In this document: positions 17,035 to 25,213 of the stretch, in pieces
How positions within the stretch are numbered: the first letter of the stretch is position 1
Layout of the letters: each line of letters starts with the position of its first letter
NCBI GenBank assembly: GCA_036489565.1
Contig: DASXFN010000085.1
Coordinates: 1 to 64,000, forward strand
Length of the DNA stretch: 64,000 nucleotides
Reading direction: 5' to 3'
Source: JAICKN01 sp036489565
GTDB taxonomy: Bacteria; Acidobacteriota; Terriglobia; Terriglobales; Acidobacteriaceae
Made by a program: the position numbers and the translations under genes
The notes under the pieces: generated by a model
What the model was told of the DNA's origin: nothing
Databases searched by the model: none
The model's input: the letters and a program-made list of their open reading frames with translations, nothing else

Positions 17035-18345
17035 ATGAATATTTTTCGGGGCCGTGTCCGATGGATGTTGATTGCCTGGATGTTGGTGATCAGCGCCGTT
17101 TCTTATCTGGACCGGGTCAACATTTCAATTGCCGGCCCGTCCATTGAGCGAGAGTTTCATCTGGATCACATTCGGCTGGGTTGGGTTTTCAGCGCGTGGG
17201 TGTTGGGATACGCGCTGTTTCAAGCGCCGAGCGGACGGCTGGCCGATCGTTTTGGACCAAGAAGAATCCTGACCTTGGGAGCGCTGTGGTGGGCGCTCTT
17301 TACCGCGCTTACTGCGCTTACGCCTTCCAGCATCGCAGGCTCATTGGTCCTTCTCCTGATCGTGAGATTCTCTCTGGGAGTGGGTGAATCCATTGTTTAT
17401 CCCGCCAGCAACCGCCTGGTGGCCACTTGGATTCCATCCCAGGAACGCGGCCTTGCCAACGGATTGATTTTCGCGGGTGTGGGCACGGGCGCGGCGGTCA
17501 CGCCTCCCGTGATCGCCTATGTGATTTTGCATCATGGATGGCGGGCATCTTTTTGGATATGCGCTCTTGTGGGACTCATTGTTGGCGGACTCTGGTACGT
17601 AATGGCTCGCGACAATCCTGATCAACACCCGTGGGTCAGTCCTAAAGAAGATGCCTATATCCTGGCTGGCTTGCCGCAGACTTCGAAAAATATTAAAAGC
17701 AATCCGTCTCTGCCGTGGCGGACCATCCTCATGAGCAAAAATGTGCTGGCCATCACCGCCAGCTACTTCGCTTTCGGATACGTGGTTTACATCTTCTTTA
17801 CCTGGTTTTTCACTTACCTGACCACAGTGCGCGGATTGAATTTGAAGGCAAGCGCGCAATACGCCATGCTTCCGTTCGCTGCCATGGCCATCGGTTCCGC
17901 GCTCGGTGGTTGGGTGAGCGATGGTTTGGCAAAGCGTTATGGGAAACGCGTGGGGCGTTGCGTACTGGCGAGCGTGTGCACAATGCTCGCCGCGCTTTTT
18001 GTTGGCATCGGAACTTATGTGAAGGATGCGGGTCTGGCCAGCGTTGTACTGGCCGGTGGAGCAGGAGCGCTGTATCTTGCGCAGAGTTCGTTCTGGTCAG
18101 TGAGTTGCGACATTGGAGGTCTTTCGGCGGGGTCGGTGTCGGGCGTCATGAATATGGGCTGCCAGATCGGCGGCGCCGTCACAGCTTCCCTGACGCCCTG
18201 GATTGCGGAAAAGTTCGGTTGGGGGATGTCATTCGCGGTCGCGGGTGTGCTTTGTTTCCTGGGGGCAATTTCGTGGTTGATGGTGGATCCAGAGCAGCAA
18301 TTGACGGCGGCTCCAACTGGCATGGCTGTAATCGGGGGTTCTTGA
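17035..18345 (+). CDS. MFS hexuronate/sugar-acid:cation symporter
   Basis: An anion:cation symporter-type major facilitator of the ExuT/GudP/DgoT group, with about twelve membrane segments. The family signature YLDRVNISIA lies in TM1 and the MFS loop GRLADRFGPRR between TM2 and TM3. It would import glucuronate, galacturonate or a related sugar acid through the inner membrane. The frame is open from 17002, but ATG 17035 places a normal short cytoplasmic N-terminus before TM1. It is divergent from kduI and followed by the exported dehydratase gene, so the exact substrate may be that enzyme's product. Confidence 0.9.
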   Translation: MNIFRGRVRWMLIAWMLVISAVSYLDRVNISIAGPSIEREFHLDHIRLGWVFSAWVLGYALFQAPSGRLADRFGPRRILTLGALWWALFTALTALTPSSIAGSLVLLLIVRFSLGVGESIVYPASNRLVATWIPSQERGLANGLIFAGVGTGAAVTPPVIAYVILHHGWRASFWICALVGLIVGGLWYVMARDNPDQHPWVSPKEDAYILAGLPQTSKNIKSNPSLPWRTILMSKNVLAITASYFAFGYVVYIFFTWFFTYLTTVRGLNLKASAQYAMLPFAAMAIGSALGGWVSDGLAKRYGKRVGRCVLASVCTMLAALFVGIGTYVKDAGLASVVLAGGAGALYLAQSSFWSVSCDIGGLSAGSVSGVMNMGCQIGGAVTASLTPWIAEKFGWGMSFAVAGVLCFLGAISWLMVDPEQQLTAAPTGMAVIGGS

Positions 18346-18451
18346 AGACAGAAGACTACCTAAAAATTCGAATTAATTGATAAAGCGGTTAACCAGGCGA
18401 GAAAGTTGTGAGGTCAGCATTCATAATTCAGCAGAATGGGAGAAATATTCA

Positions 18452-19717
18452 ATGGGTCAGTTCACACGCAGGACGATGCTAAAAAACGTTGCGTTGCCGA
18501 TCGCTGGAACCTTTGCGCTTCCCGCTCTGGCGGCCGCAGTCCAGCAATCAAGCAGCCCCTTTCAACGCCCTAAACTGAAGATCACCGACATTCGAACGGC
18601 GCAAGTTCGCGTGCATGGCTGGCAAACACACGTCCGCGTTTATACCGATCAGGGTCTTTACGGACAGGGTGAATCCACGGATGCCGCGATCGGAACGGAC
18701 GCTCTCGTGCATCAGTTCCGCCATTTCCTTGTCGGCCAAGACCCGCTGAATGTGGACGCATTATGGGAGAAGGTTCGCGTGTCGGGAATATTCGCCGGCG
18801 CGCAAGGCGGGCAATATGTGACGGCTTTAACTGGCGTGGAGATTGCGCTCTGGGACCTGGCTGGCAAAGCGTTAGGCCTGCCCGTCTATCAATTGTTGGG
18901 TGGAAAATTCCGTGACAAAATCCGAATTTATTGCGACTCGGACATGGAAGACCCGCTGAGCTCGGAATCAGACCGGAAGCTGCCGTGGATTAAAGACCAG
19001 GGCTTTACCGCGATGAAAATCGATCTTGATGACGCCGCCGATCCCCGCCGCTTCGACAAAGTGAACTGGACGGCCAGCAATGGCGAGATTGACAGGATGG
19101 TGAGTTGGGTAAAGCACGTGCGCGAAACCATTCCCAAAGATATGGATCTTGCCTGCGATATGCACGGACGCTACGACGCGACCACGGGAAAACGCGTGGC
19201 CGTGGCGCTTGAGCCTTACCGCCTGCTTTGGCTGGAAGAGCCAGTGCCGCCCGAGGACATTGACGCCATGGCCGACATTAGGCACTCAACCACCACGCCA
19301 ATTTGCTGCGGCGAAAATTTGTATATGCGCTGGGGATACCGGGAACTTTTCGAGAAGCGCGCTGCCGACATCATCATGCCGGACATTCAGAAAGTCGGCG
19401 GACTTTCTGAAGGGCGGAAGATCGCCAACATGGCACAGGCGTATTACGTGCCATTTGCGCCACACTGCGTCGTGTCGCCTATTGGGACGATGTCCACTGC
19501 CCACGTATGCGCCTCCATTCCAAATTTTCTGGTTTGCGAATGGCATTGGATCAATCATTTGGATTTGTGGAAGAACTGGGTGAAGGAAGGCGAAATCATT
19601 CAAAAAGGATATGTCACCGTCACGGACAAGCCTGGCCTCGGCGTCGAGATGGATGAGGAAGTGGCCAAGAAGGCGCAAGTTCCGGGCACGACTTGGTTTG
19701 AGCCAAATAAAGCCTGA
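18452..19717 (+). CDS. Tat-exported mandelate racemase/muconate lactonizing enzyme-family dehydratase
   Basis: The N-terminus (FTRRTMLKNVALPIAGTFAL) is a twin-arginine signal peptide. The rest is an enolase-superfamily enzyme: capping domain (about residues 45-155) and barrel with MKIDLD (probable catalytic Lys region), metal ligands in DMHGRYD, WLEEPVPPED and CCGENLYMRWG, and a late PHCVVSPIG. This pattern fits acid-sugar dehydratases of the galactonate/mannonate group. Most relatives are cytoplasmic, so export is unusual. ATG 18452 has GGGAGA upstream; the frame is open earlier but that part does not look coding. It is followed by a secreted RraA-like gene 33 bases on. Confidence 0.88.
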   Translation: MGQFTRRTMLKNVALPIAGTFALPALAAAVQQSSSPFQRPKLKITDIRTAQVRVHGWQTHVRVYTDQGLYGQGESTDAAIGTDALVHQFRHFLVGQDPLNVDALWEKVRVSGIFAGAQGGQYVTALTGVEIALWDLAGKALGLPVYQLLGGKFRDKIRIYCDSDMEDPLSSESDRKLPWIKDQGFTAMKIDLDDAADPRRFDKVNWTASNGEIDRMVSWVKHVRETIPKDMDLACDMHGRYDATTGKRVAVALEPYRLLWLEEPVPPEDIDAMADIRHSTTTPICCGENLYMRWGYRELFEKRAADIIMPDIQKVGGLSEGRKIANMAQAYYVPFAPHCVVSPIGTMSTAHVCASIPNFLVCEWHWINHLDLWKNWVKEGEIIQKGYVTVTDKPGLGVEMDEEVAKKAQVPGTTWFEPNKA

Positions 19718-19750
19718 CGGTAAATGGAACGATAAATGGAGCGGACGAAC

Positions 19751-20725
19751 ATGATGAAAAGAATATTCACTCGGATGTTTTTTGCAGTCCTTTGCCTGCT
19801 CGTTTCCGGAGCAATTGTTTCTCAGGCTCACGCGCAGCAAGGATTTTTTACTCCCGACGATGTGATCAAGTACACACCCGATTGGCACGGGGAACGCTTT
19901 GCCGATGGTCGGCCCAAAGTGCCGGATGACATTTTGGACCGCATGAAAAAGGTGACGCTCGAAGAAGCCTGGGCAGTTCTACAGCAGAACGGCTTCATGC
20001 ACCAATATGAAGATGGTTGGCTCTCGATTCATCCGGGGCAGGTGCTGGTAGGACGCGCGCTCACAGCTGCATGGATGCCTGGCCGGCCCGACGTCCAAAA
20101 ATTACTGGAAGCCGAGGGTGTCAAAGACCACAGGATCGGCGGAATGAACGCCTGGCCGGTGGACATGCTGCAGAAACGCGACGTGTATGTTTGCGATCAC
20201 TTTGGGCTCAAGGTGGACGGGCCCTCCATCGGCGACAACGTTGGCAACGCGATCTATGCGCGGTCGGGAAATGGAATTGTTTATGACGGCGCGGTGCGGG
20301 ACATCAACGGCCTTGATGAGCTTCCGAATTTTATCTCTTTCGTACGCGCGTACGATCCCTCCCATCACTTCGGCTCCCTGCGCTCCGGCAACCGTCTTAA
20401 CTCGACCATGATCAGCATTAACGCGCCTACCAGGATCGGCCACGCAATGGTGATGCCCGGCGATGTTGTGCTGGGCCGGAATGGAGGAGTGCTCTTCATT
20501 CCGCCGCAGCTTGCCGAAGCGGTGGTGAAAAGTTCAGAAGCCACGCACCTGCGCGATATTTTTGGACACAAGCGCCTGGAAGAAGGGAAGTACACCGCGG
20601 GCCAAATTGATGCGCGTTGGACTGAGGCAATCGAACAAGATTACCGCCAATGGCTGAAAGAGAATGAGGATCATTTGTCTGTTTCAAAAGCGCGGGTGGA
20701 AGAGATTTTGAAGGACCACGAATGA
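19751..20725 (+). CDS. Secreted RraA/HMG-aldolase-family protein
   Basis: A Sec signal peptide (MMKRIFTRMFFAVLCLLVSG and a cleavage site near AHA-QQG) precedes an RraA-fold domain (about residues 85-275). GDNVGNAIYAR and DGAVRDINGLDEL match the active-site loops of 4-hydroxy-4-methyl-2-oxoglutarate/CHA aldolases, where Arg-Asp binds substrate and metal. It is thus probably a metal-dependent aldolase or decarboxylase rather than a regulator of RNase E. It directly follows the Tat-exported dehydratase, suggesting a two-step periplasmic conversion of a sugar acid. ATG 19751 follows GGAGCGGA; the frame is open from 19736. Confidence 0.88.
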   Translation: MMKRIFTRMFFAVLCLLVSGAIVSQAHAQQGFFTPDDVIKYTPDWHGERFADGRPKVPDDILDRMKKVTLEEAWAVLQQNGFMHQYEDGWLSIHPGQVLVGRALTAAWMPGRPDVQKLLEAEGVKDHRIGGMNAWPVDMLQKRDVYVCDHFGLKVDGPSIGDNVGNAIYARSGNGIVYDGAVRDINGLDELPNFISFVRAYDPSHHFGSLRSGNRLNSTMISINAPTRIGHAMVMPGDVVLGRNGGVLFIPPQLAEAVVKSSEATHLRDIFGHKRLEEGKYTAGQIDARWTEAIEQDYRQWLKENEDHLSVSKARVEEILKDHE

Positions 20726-20781
20726 GGTAGCGAGTGAAGCGAAGCGACGGACGAGCCAGTCCAGTCTAAACCGACCGTGAT

Positions 20782-22227
20782 TTACTTCTGCGCCAATTGC
20801 TCTTCGCGTGGGGCTGAGGAGTGTCCAAGTTCCAGTCCGAGATAATTTTTCGCGTTCTGGAAACAGATATTGCGGACCATGGTACCAATAAGCTTTTCGT
20901 CATTGGGCAATTCGCCATTTTCCACGTCGCGGCCAAGCAGGTTGCAAAGCACACGGCGAAAATACTCATGCCGCGGGAAGGACATAAAAGAGCGCGAGTC
21001 GGTCAGCATGCCGATGAAGCGCGAGAGCAATCCGCCGTTGGAAAGCGCATTTAACTGCCACTCGATTGCCTCTTTCTGGTCAAGAAACCACCAGCCGCTG
21101 CCAAACTGAATTTTTCCGGGAATGCTTTCGTCCTGAAAGTTGCCGATGGCAGTGGCAAACGCATAATTGTCGGCGGGGTTCAGGTTGTACACAATCATTT
21201 TTGGCAGCGCGTTCTCCTGCTCCAGACGATCAAGATAAGCTGAAAATGCAGATGCCTGTGGCCAGTCGCCGATGGAATCGAAGCCGGTATCTGGACCGAT
21301 TTTGCGCATGCGTCCGGAGTTTGCATTGCGCAGAGCGCCGAGGTGAAGCTGCTTGGTCCAGCTTTTTTTGGCATCAAGTACGCCGAAGTAAAGCATCATG
21401 AATGAAGCGAATTGTTCATGCTCTTCGGGAGAGGCTGCGTGCCCAGCGCGGGCGCGGTCGAAGATCGCAGAGGCGATAGCGTCACTGCAAAACGAAGCGT
21501 GGCAATGGTTCAGGCCGTGATCGGAAAGCCTTCCGCCGAATTGATGAAAGTAATCATGACGGCGTTTGAGCGCATCTTGAAAATCGCGAAGCGTCGTAAT
21601 CTCTGTATTGCTCGTCTGCGCGAGCCGTCCGACCCAGTCGTTCCAAACCTCAGGGGTATTCACAAGCAACGCCCGGTCGGGGCGGAACGTGGGATAAACG
21701 CGAAATGAATGTTCAGAAGCTGCGATGGAGCGGTGATAGGTGAGGTCGTCGCAAGGATCGTCGGTTGTGCACAGCGCCTGAACCTTGAATTTCTTGAGAA
21801 TGGCGCGGGCGCTGAAATCCTTCGCGGCAAGAAGGGCGCCCGCTTTATCCCAAATATCACGGCAACTGCTTTCATTCAGCAGTTCATCTATGTCGAAATA
21901 ACGCTTCAGCTCAAGATGCGTCCAGTGGTAAAGAGGATTACGAAGTGTGAAGGGAACAGTTTTCGCCCATGCCGTAAATTTTTCATAGGGTGATGCACTC
22001 CCCGTGCAATATTTTTCCGCAATGCCATTGGAGCGCATGGCCCGCCATTTGTAGTGGTCGCCTTCCAGCCAGATTTCAAATAAGTTGCGAAAGTTTCGGT
22101 CTTCGGAGATGTCTTTGGGCCGGAGATGGGAGTGATAGTCGAGGATTGGCTCGCTGGCGGCATATCCGTGATAGAGCCGCCGGGCCGTCTCTGTCTGCAA
22201 CAGAAAATCCTCGTGAATAAAGGGCAA
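20782..22227 (-). CDS. uxaC: Uronate (glucuronate/galacturonate) isomerase
   Basis: UxaC interconverts D-glucuronate/D-fructuronate and D-galacturonate/D-tagaturonate in the cytoplasm. It belongs to the amidohydrolase superfamily; the first metal motif is ILDYHSHL and the segment PFIHEDFLLQ is the usual N-terminus. Other family stretches include CTTDDPCDD and FLGMLTDSR-like FIGMLTDSRSFMSFPRH near the C-terminus. The frame is open to a TTG at 22269, but TTG 22227 is preceded by GAGG at proper distance and begins just before the conserved PFIHED. The gene converges on the RraA-like gene. Confidence 0.95.
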   Translation of the reverse strand: MPFIHEDFLLQTETARRLYHGYAASEPILDYHSHLRPKDISEDRNFRNLFEIWLEGDHYKWRAMRSNGIAEKYCTGSASPYEKFTAWAKTVPFTLRNPLYHWTHLELKRYFDIDELLNESSCRDIWDKAGALLAAKDFSARAILKKFKVQALCTTDDPCDDLTYHRSIAASEHSFRVYPTFRPDRALLVNTPEVWNDWVGRLAQTSNTEITTLRDFQDALKRRHDYFHQFGGRLSDHGLNHCHASFCSDAIASAIFDRARAGHAASPEEHEQFASFMMLYFGVLDAKKSWTKQLHLGALRNANSGRMRKIGPDTGFDSIGDWPQASAFSAYLDRLEQENALPKMIVYNLNPADNYAFATAIGNFQDESIPGKIQFGSGWWFLDQKEAIEWQLNALSNGGLLSRFIGMLTDSRSFMSFPRHEYFRRVLCNLLGRDVENGELPNDEKLIGTMVRNICFQNAKNYLGLELGHSSAPREEQLAQK

Positions 22228-22391
22228 AGATCCTCGGTTTGATTGGACGTAAATGTCTTCGCCTAACAAATGTACATGATTTGTTTGAGGAGTCGTATAG
22301 AGAAGACGTGAGCACCCCGCCAGGAATTAACGTGCATCGTCATTCCATACGACTCCAATAGAGTGTTTTAGATTTTAAGTGAAACAAAAAG

Positions 22392-22420
22392 AAAGCAGCA
22401 TCCTGGAAGGAGGCTGCTTT
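22392..22420 (-). terminator. Rho-independent terminator
   Basis: AAAGCAGC pairs with GCTGCTTT (8 bp), and inside it TCCT pairs with AGGA around a GGA loop, separated by one A-G mismatch. On the minus strand the stem is followed by a U-rich run (TTTCTTTTTG). It lies 27 bases past the stop of the sorbosone-dehydrogenase-like gene and should end that transcript before uxaC. Confidence 0.8.
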
Positions 22421-22446
22421 TCTTAGGCCGAAGGATCGAATCAGTT

Positions 22447-23784
22447 TTATTTGCCAGCATACGTTACATGCCAGATGGATTTTGATCCATCGTCTGAGAC
22501 ATAGAGCGATCCGTCTTTGCCGACCGCTACGCCAACCGGCCTGCCCCAAACTTTTCCATCGGGGGTGACGAAGCCAGTAAGGAAATCTTCAAATGATCCC
22601 GTCGCATGGCCATCTTTCATCGGAACACGCACCACCTCGTATCCGGCGCGAGGCTCCCGGTTCCAGGACCCATGCTCGGCCGCGAACGCATCGCCTTTGT
22701 ATCCTGAAGGGAATTGGCTGCCTTCGTAAAACACCATCTCCAGCGAAGCGAAGTGGGGCTGCAATAACACATCGGGAACAATCGCTTTATCTTTTAACTC
22801 CGGATGTTTGCCAGCGAGCCGCGGGTCCTGGTGCCCGCCAATATACCACCATGGCCAGCCATAAAATCCGTCTTCCTGAACGTGCGTAATGTAGTCAGGG
22901 ACCAGGTTATTTCCCAGGTCATCGCGTTCGTTGGTTGAGCACCACAGCTCGCCTGTCGTTGGATTCATGGCTTCGCCCACGCAATTGCGAATGCCGGAGG
23001 CATAAACTTTTACAAATTTTCCTTCCGGCGTGAATTCGAGCACATCAGCGCGATGAAATTCCCGTGGATGCGTGTCTGGGTCATCCACATTCGATCCTGA
23101 TCCGACCGACACGAACAGTTTTTTGCCATTAAGGGAGAAGGCAAGATCGCGGGTCCAGTGGCCGCCGCCAGCAAGCTGGGCATAGCCGGGCAGCTTCGCC
23201 ACAATTGTCTCTGGTGCTCCTTGGGCTTTCATATCTCCATTTTGATAAGCAAATCGCACCACCGAGGTGGTGTTGGCGACGTACACCCACTTAGGTTCTG
23301 CACCGAGAGGATAAAACGCAATCCCGAACGGATGGTCGAGGCCCGCGGCGTAAGTTTCAGTCTGTTGAGCCTTGCCATCTTTCCCGACTCCGCGATAAAC
23401 AAGAATTTGTCCTGCGCGGCTGTCCGCCAGGAAGAGGTCGCCATTGGGCGCCGTTCGAATAAGCCGCGGGTTTTTCATGCCCTTAGCGTACAGTTCCACC
23501 TTGAATCCGGCCGGAGCTTGCGGCCATGCATCTTTAGGGCGATCCACCAAGGTGGCGTGGTTATCCGAGGCTCCCGCGAGGTTCGGTTGAGGAAGGTCCG
23601 CCACGGTAATTTTATGGACCGCGCCGGGATGCTGCATCGAATAATCAAAAAATGGAGGTGGACCGCCGGCCGAACCGGGTTTGTTTTGCGCAAACAAAAC
23701 TGGAATAAAAATCAGGGTGATAAAAATAACAAGAATCGAGAAACGTTCAATCGAATGTCCGCTGCTACGCACTTCCGCTTTCAT
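22447..23784 (-). CDS. Secreted PQQ-dependent sugar dehydrogenase (L-sorbosone dehydrogenase-like)
   Basis: An N-terminal signal/anchor (FSILVIFITLIFIPVLFAQ, about residues 15-33) precedes a six-bladed propeller of the soluble glucose/sorbosone dehydrogenase family. Typical stretches include NGDLFLADSRAGQI, LDHPFGIAFYP, SVGSGSNVDDPD, ASGIRNCVGEAMNP and GSLYVSDDGSKSIW. Such enzymes oxidise aldoses in the periplasm with PQQ as cofactor. ATG 23784 has GGAGAG upstream; the longer frame is not needed. It follows the ROK kinase gene on the same strand and ends at a strong terminator, fitting a sugar-oxidation role in this cluster. Confidence 0.88.
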   Translation of the reverse strand: MKAEVRSSGHSIERFSILVIFITLIFIPVLFAQNKPGSAGGPPPFFDYSMQHPGAVHKITVADLPQPNLAGASDNHATLVDRPKDAWPQAPAGFKVELYAKGMKNPRLIRTAPNGDLFLADSRAGQILVYRGVGKDGKAQQTETYAAGLDHPFGIAFYPLGAEPKWVYVANTTSVVRFAYQNGDMKAQGAPETIVAKLPGYAQLAGGGHWTRDLAFSLNGKKLFVSVGSGSNVDDPDTHPREFHRADVLEFTPEGKFVKVYASGIRNCVGEAMNPTTGELWCSTNERDDLGNNLVPDYITHVQEDGFYGWPWWYIGGHQDPRLAGKHPELKDKAIVPDVLLQPHFASLEMVFYEGSQFPSGYKGDAFAAEHGSWNREPRAGYEVVRVPMKDGHATGSFEDFLTGFVTPDGKVWGRPVGVAVGKDGSLYVSDDGSKSIWHVTYAGK

Positions 23785-23879
23785 AAACTCTCCAACTGAA
23801 TAATTAAGATCTCTGGTAAAGGAGATGACGTTATCGCGTTCTCCGCTGCACAATCTGTATGATTTTATTTTTGCTGTGA

Positions 23880-24884
23880 CTACTGCGATGCGCGCGACGG
23901 GATTTCATAACAGAGGGCCGCGCCCCCCGCGATTCCTGAATCCGCCCCATAATGCGCGGGCAGAATGGGGACCTCGCTGGCGCGAGGATTGACGCAATAG
24001 CGCGGCAGGTTGGTGCGCATCATAGCGAAAAATGGCAGAAGCGCCGCCGTCGCGCCCCCGCCAAAGATAATGGCTTCGGGATCTAGCAAATCCACAAGGT
24101 TTCCCAACCACAGCGTAAGTAAATCCGCGGTTTCCTGGAGCGTCTCATGAGCAATGGGATCGTCCGCGACGCTGGCTTGTCCCACCATTTCCGTGGTAAC
24201 GGCCTCAAGGTTTCCGTTCGCCAATTGCAAAAGCATGGATGGGCGGGAAGTTCCTGCGTCAAGAAGTTTGCCACGCGCACGCCTGACAATCGCGGGACCA
24301 CAGGCCAGAACTTCAATGCATCCCGGCTTGCCGCAAGAGCAAATGGGGCCACGATAATCTACGCTGACGTGGCCGCCTTCTCCAGCCGCCCCGGTACGCC
24401 CGTGAAAGATGCGTCCATCGAGAATAATTCCCGTGCCAATGCCGGTTCCAACAGTTACGTAAACGACGTTCTTGTAGCCGCGCCCCGCGCCCCATCGGAC
24501 TTCCGCGAGCGCTGCTGAGTTCGCGTCATTGTCCACCTTCACCGGGATATGGTGAAGGGCGGCGACTTCGGCGGCAAGCGGAAAATTTCGCCAGCAGGGA
24601 AGATTCGGTGGATTGATAATGGTTCCTGTCTGCGGGTCGAGCGGGCCAGGAGCGCAAATCCCAATCGCGCGGATTCGCTGATCGCTCTTTAAATCGGCAA
24701 TCACGGAATCCATGGCGGCGAGAACGCTGCCTAAGCCGGTTGCCGCATCGGAGTTTGAAATCATCGGAGCGCGCCGCTGGGCGACAATCGAACCGGCGGG
24801 ATCAATCAACCCGACGGCAACCTTAGTGCCTCCGATGTCCACACCCATGATGTAGCCACTGCCCGACAAAGCTTGCTTCATCAT
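23880..24884 (-). CDS. ROK-family sugar kinase (glucokinase-like)
   Basis: ROK kinases phosphorylate glucose or related sugars with ATP. The protein shows the phosphate-binding MGVDIGGTKVAVGL at the start, the sugar-binding VDNDANSAALAE, the GTGIGTGIIL loop and the ROK zinc motif CSCGKPGCIEVLACG (about residues 170-185). There is no N-terminal HTH, so it is a kinase, not a NagC/XylR-type repressor. ATG 24884 has AAGGAA upstream. It is divergent from the GH116 glucosidase gene, which would release glucose, and upstream of the sorbosone-dehydrogenase-like gene. Confidence 0.93.
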   Translation of the reverse strand: MMKQALSGSGYIMGVDIGGTKVAVGLIDPAGSIVAQRRAPMISNSDAATGLGSVLAAMDSVIADLKSDQRIRAIGICAPGPLDPQTGTIINPPNLPCWRNFPLAAEVAALHHIPVKVDNDANSAALAEVRWGAGRGYKNVVYVTVGTGIGTGIILDGRIFHGRTGAAGEGGHVSVDYRGPICSCGKPGCIEVLACGPAIVRRARGKLLDAGTSRPSMLLQLANGNLEAVTTEMVGQASVADDPIAHETLQETADLLTLWLGNLVDLLDPEAIIFGGGATAALLPFFAMMRTNLPRYCVNPRASEVPILPAHYGADSGIAGGAALCYEIPSRASQ

Positions 24885-25213
24885 GAAAATTGTTTCCTTG
24901 GTTCCATCGCGAGGAACGCAATGCGTTTCTCTCAATTGCCTTCTTAATCAAGAAAAATCATTCGCTAAAGGCAGAAACCGCGTAACTTCATGCGAGGACA
25001 CACCAGCATACATGAGGCTCCAGAACTCATTACCGAATGGTCAGGCAACAAGCTCACACAAATCTCCCCAATTTGCGACGGGTGAAGTATTATGGCTGCG
25101 CCATTTTGGTGAAGGATGCAGCCCGCATGGTCCGGGAATATGCAGCAGATTTTACGGTTGTACTATAGTAGAAAATCGATATTATAATCAAATGCGGATT
25201 TAAGGAGACATCG
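24885..25213. other. Divergent intergenic region between sugar kinase and GH116 genes
   Basis: This stretch of 329 bases holds the promoters of both divergent genes. I see no protein-coding signal. Its right end carries the -35/-10-like elements and the dyad described separately, and AAGGAG in front of the GH116 start. Confidence 0.6.
25158..25188 (+). promoter_or_regulatory. Candidate promoter with palindromic operator for the GH116 gene
   Basis: TTGTAC (25158-25163) and TATAAT (25183-25188) resemble a sigma-70 promoter with a long 19-base spacer. The spacer contains a perfect palindrome TACTATAGTA (25161-25170), which extends to TT-G-TACTATAGTA-G-AA, symmetric apart from the G positions. 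A repressor bound there would block polymerase. It lies 26 bases before the GH116 start codon. Confidence 0.45.
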
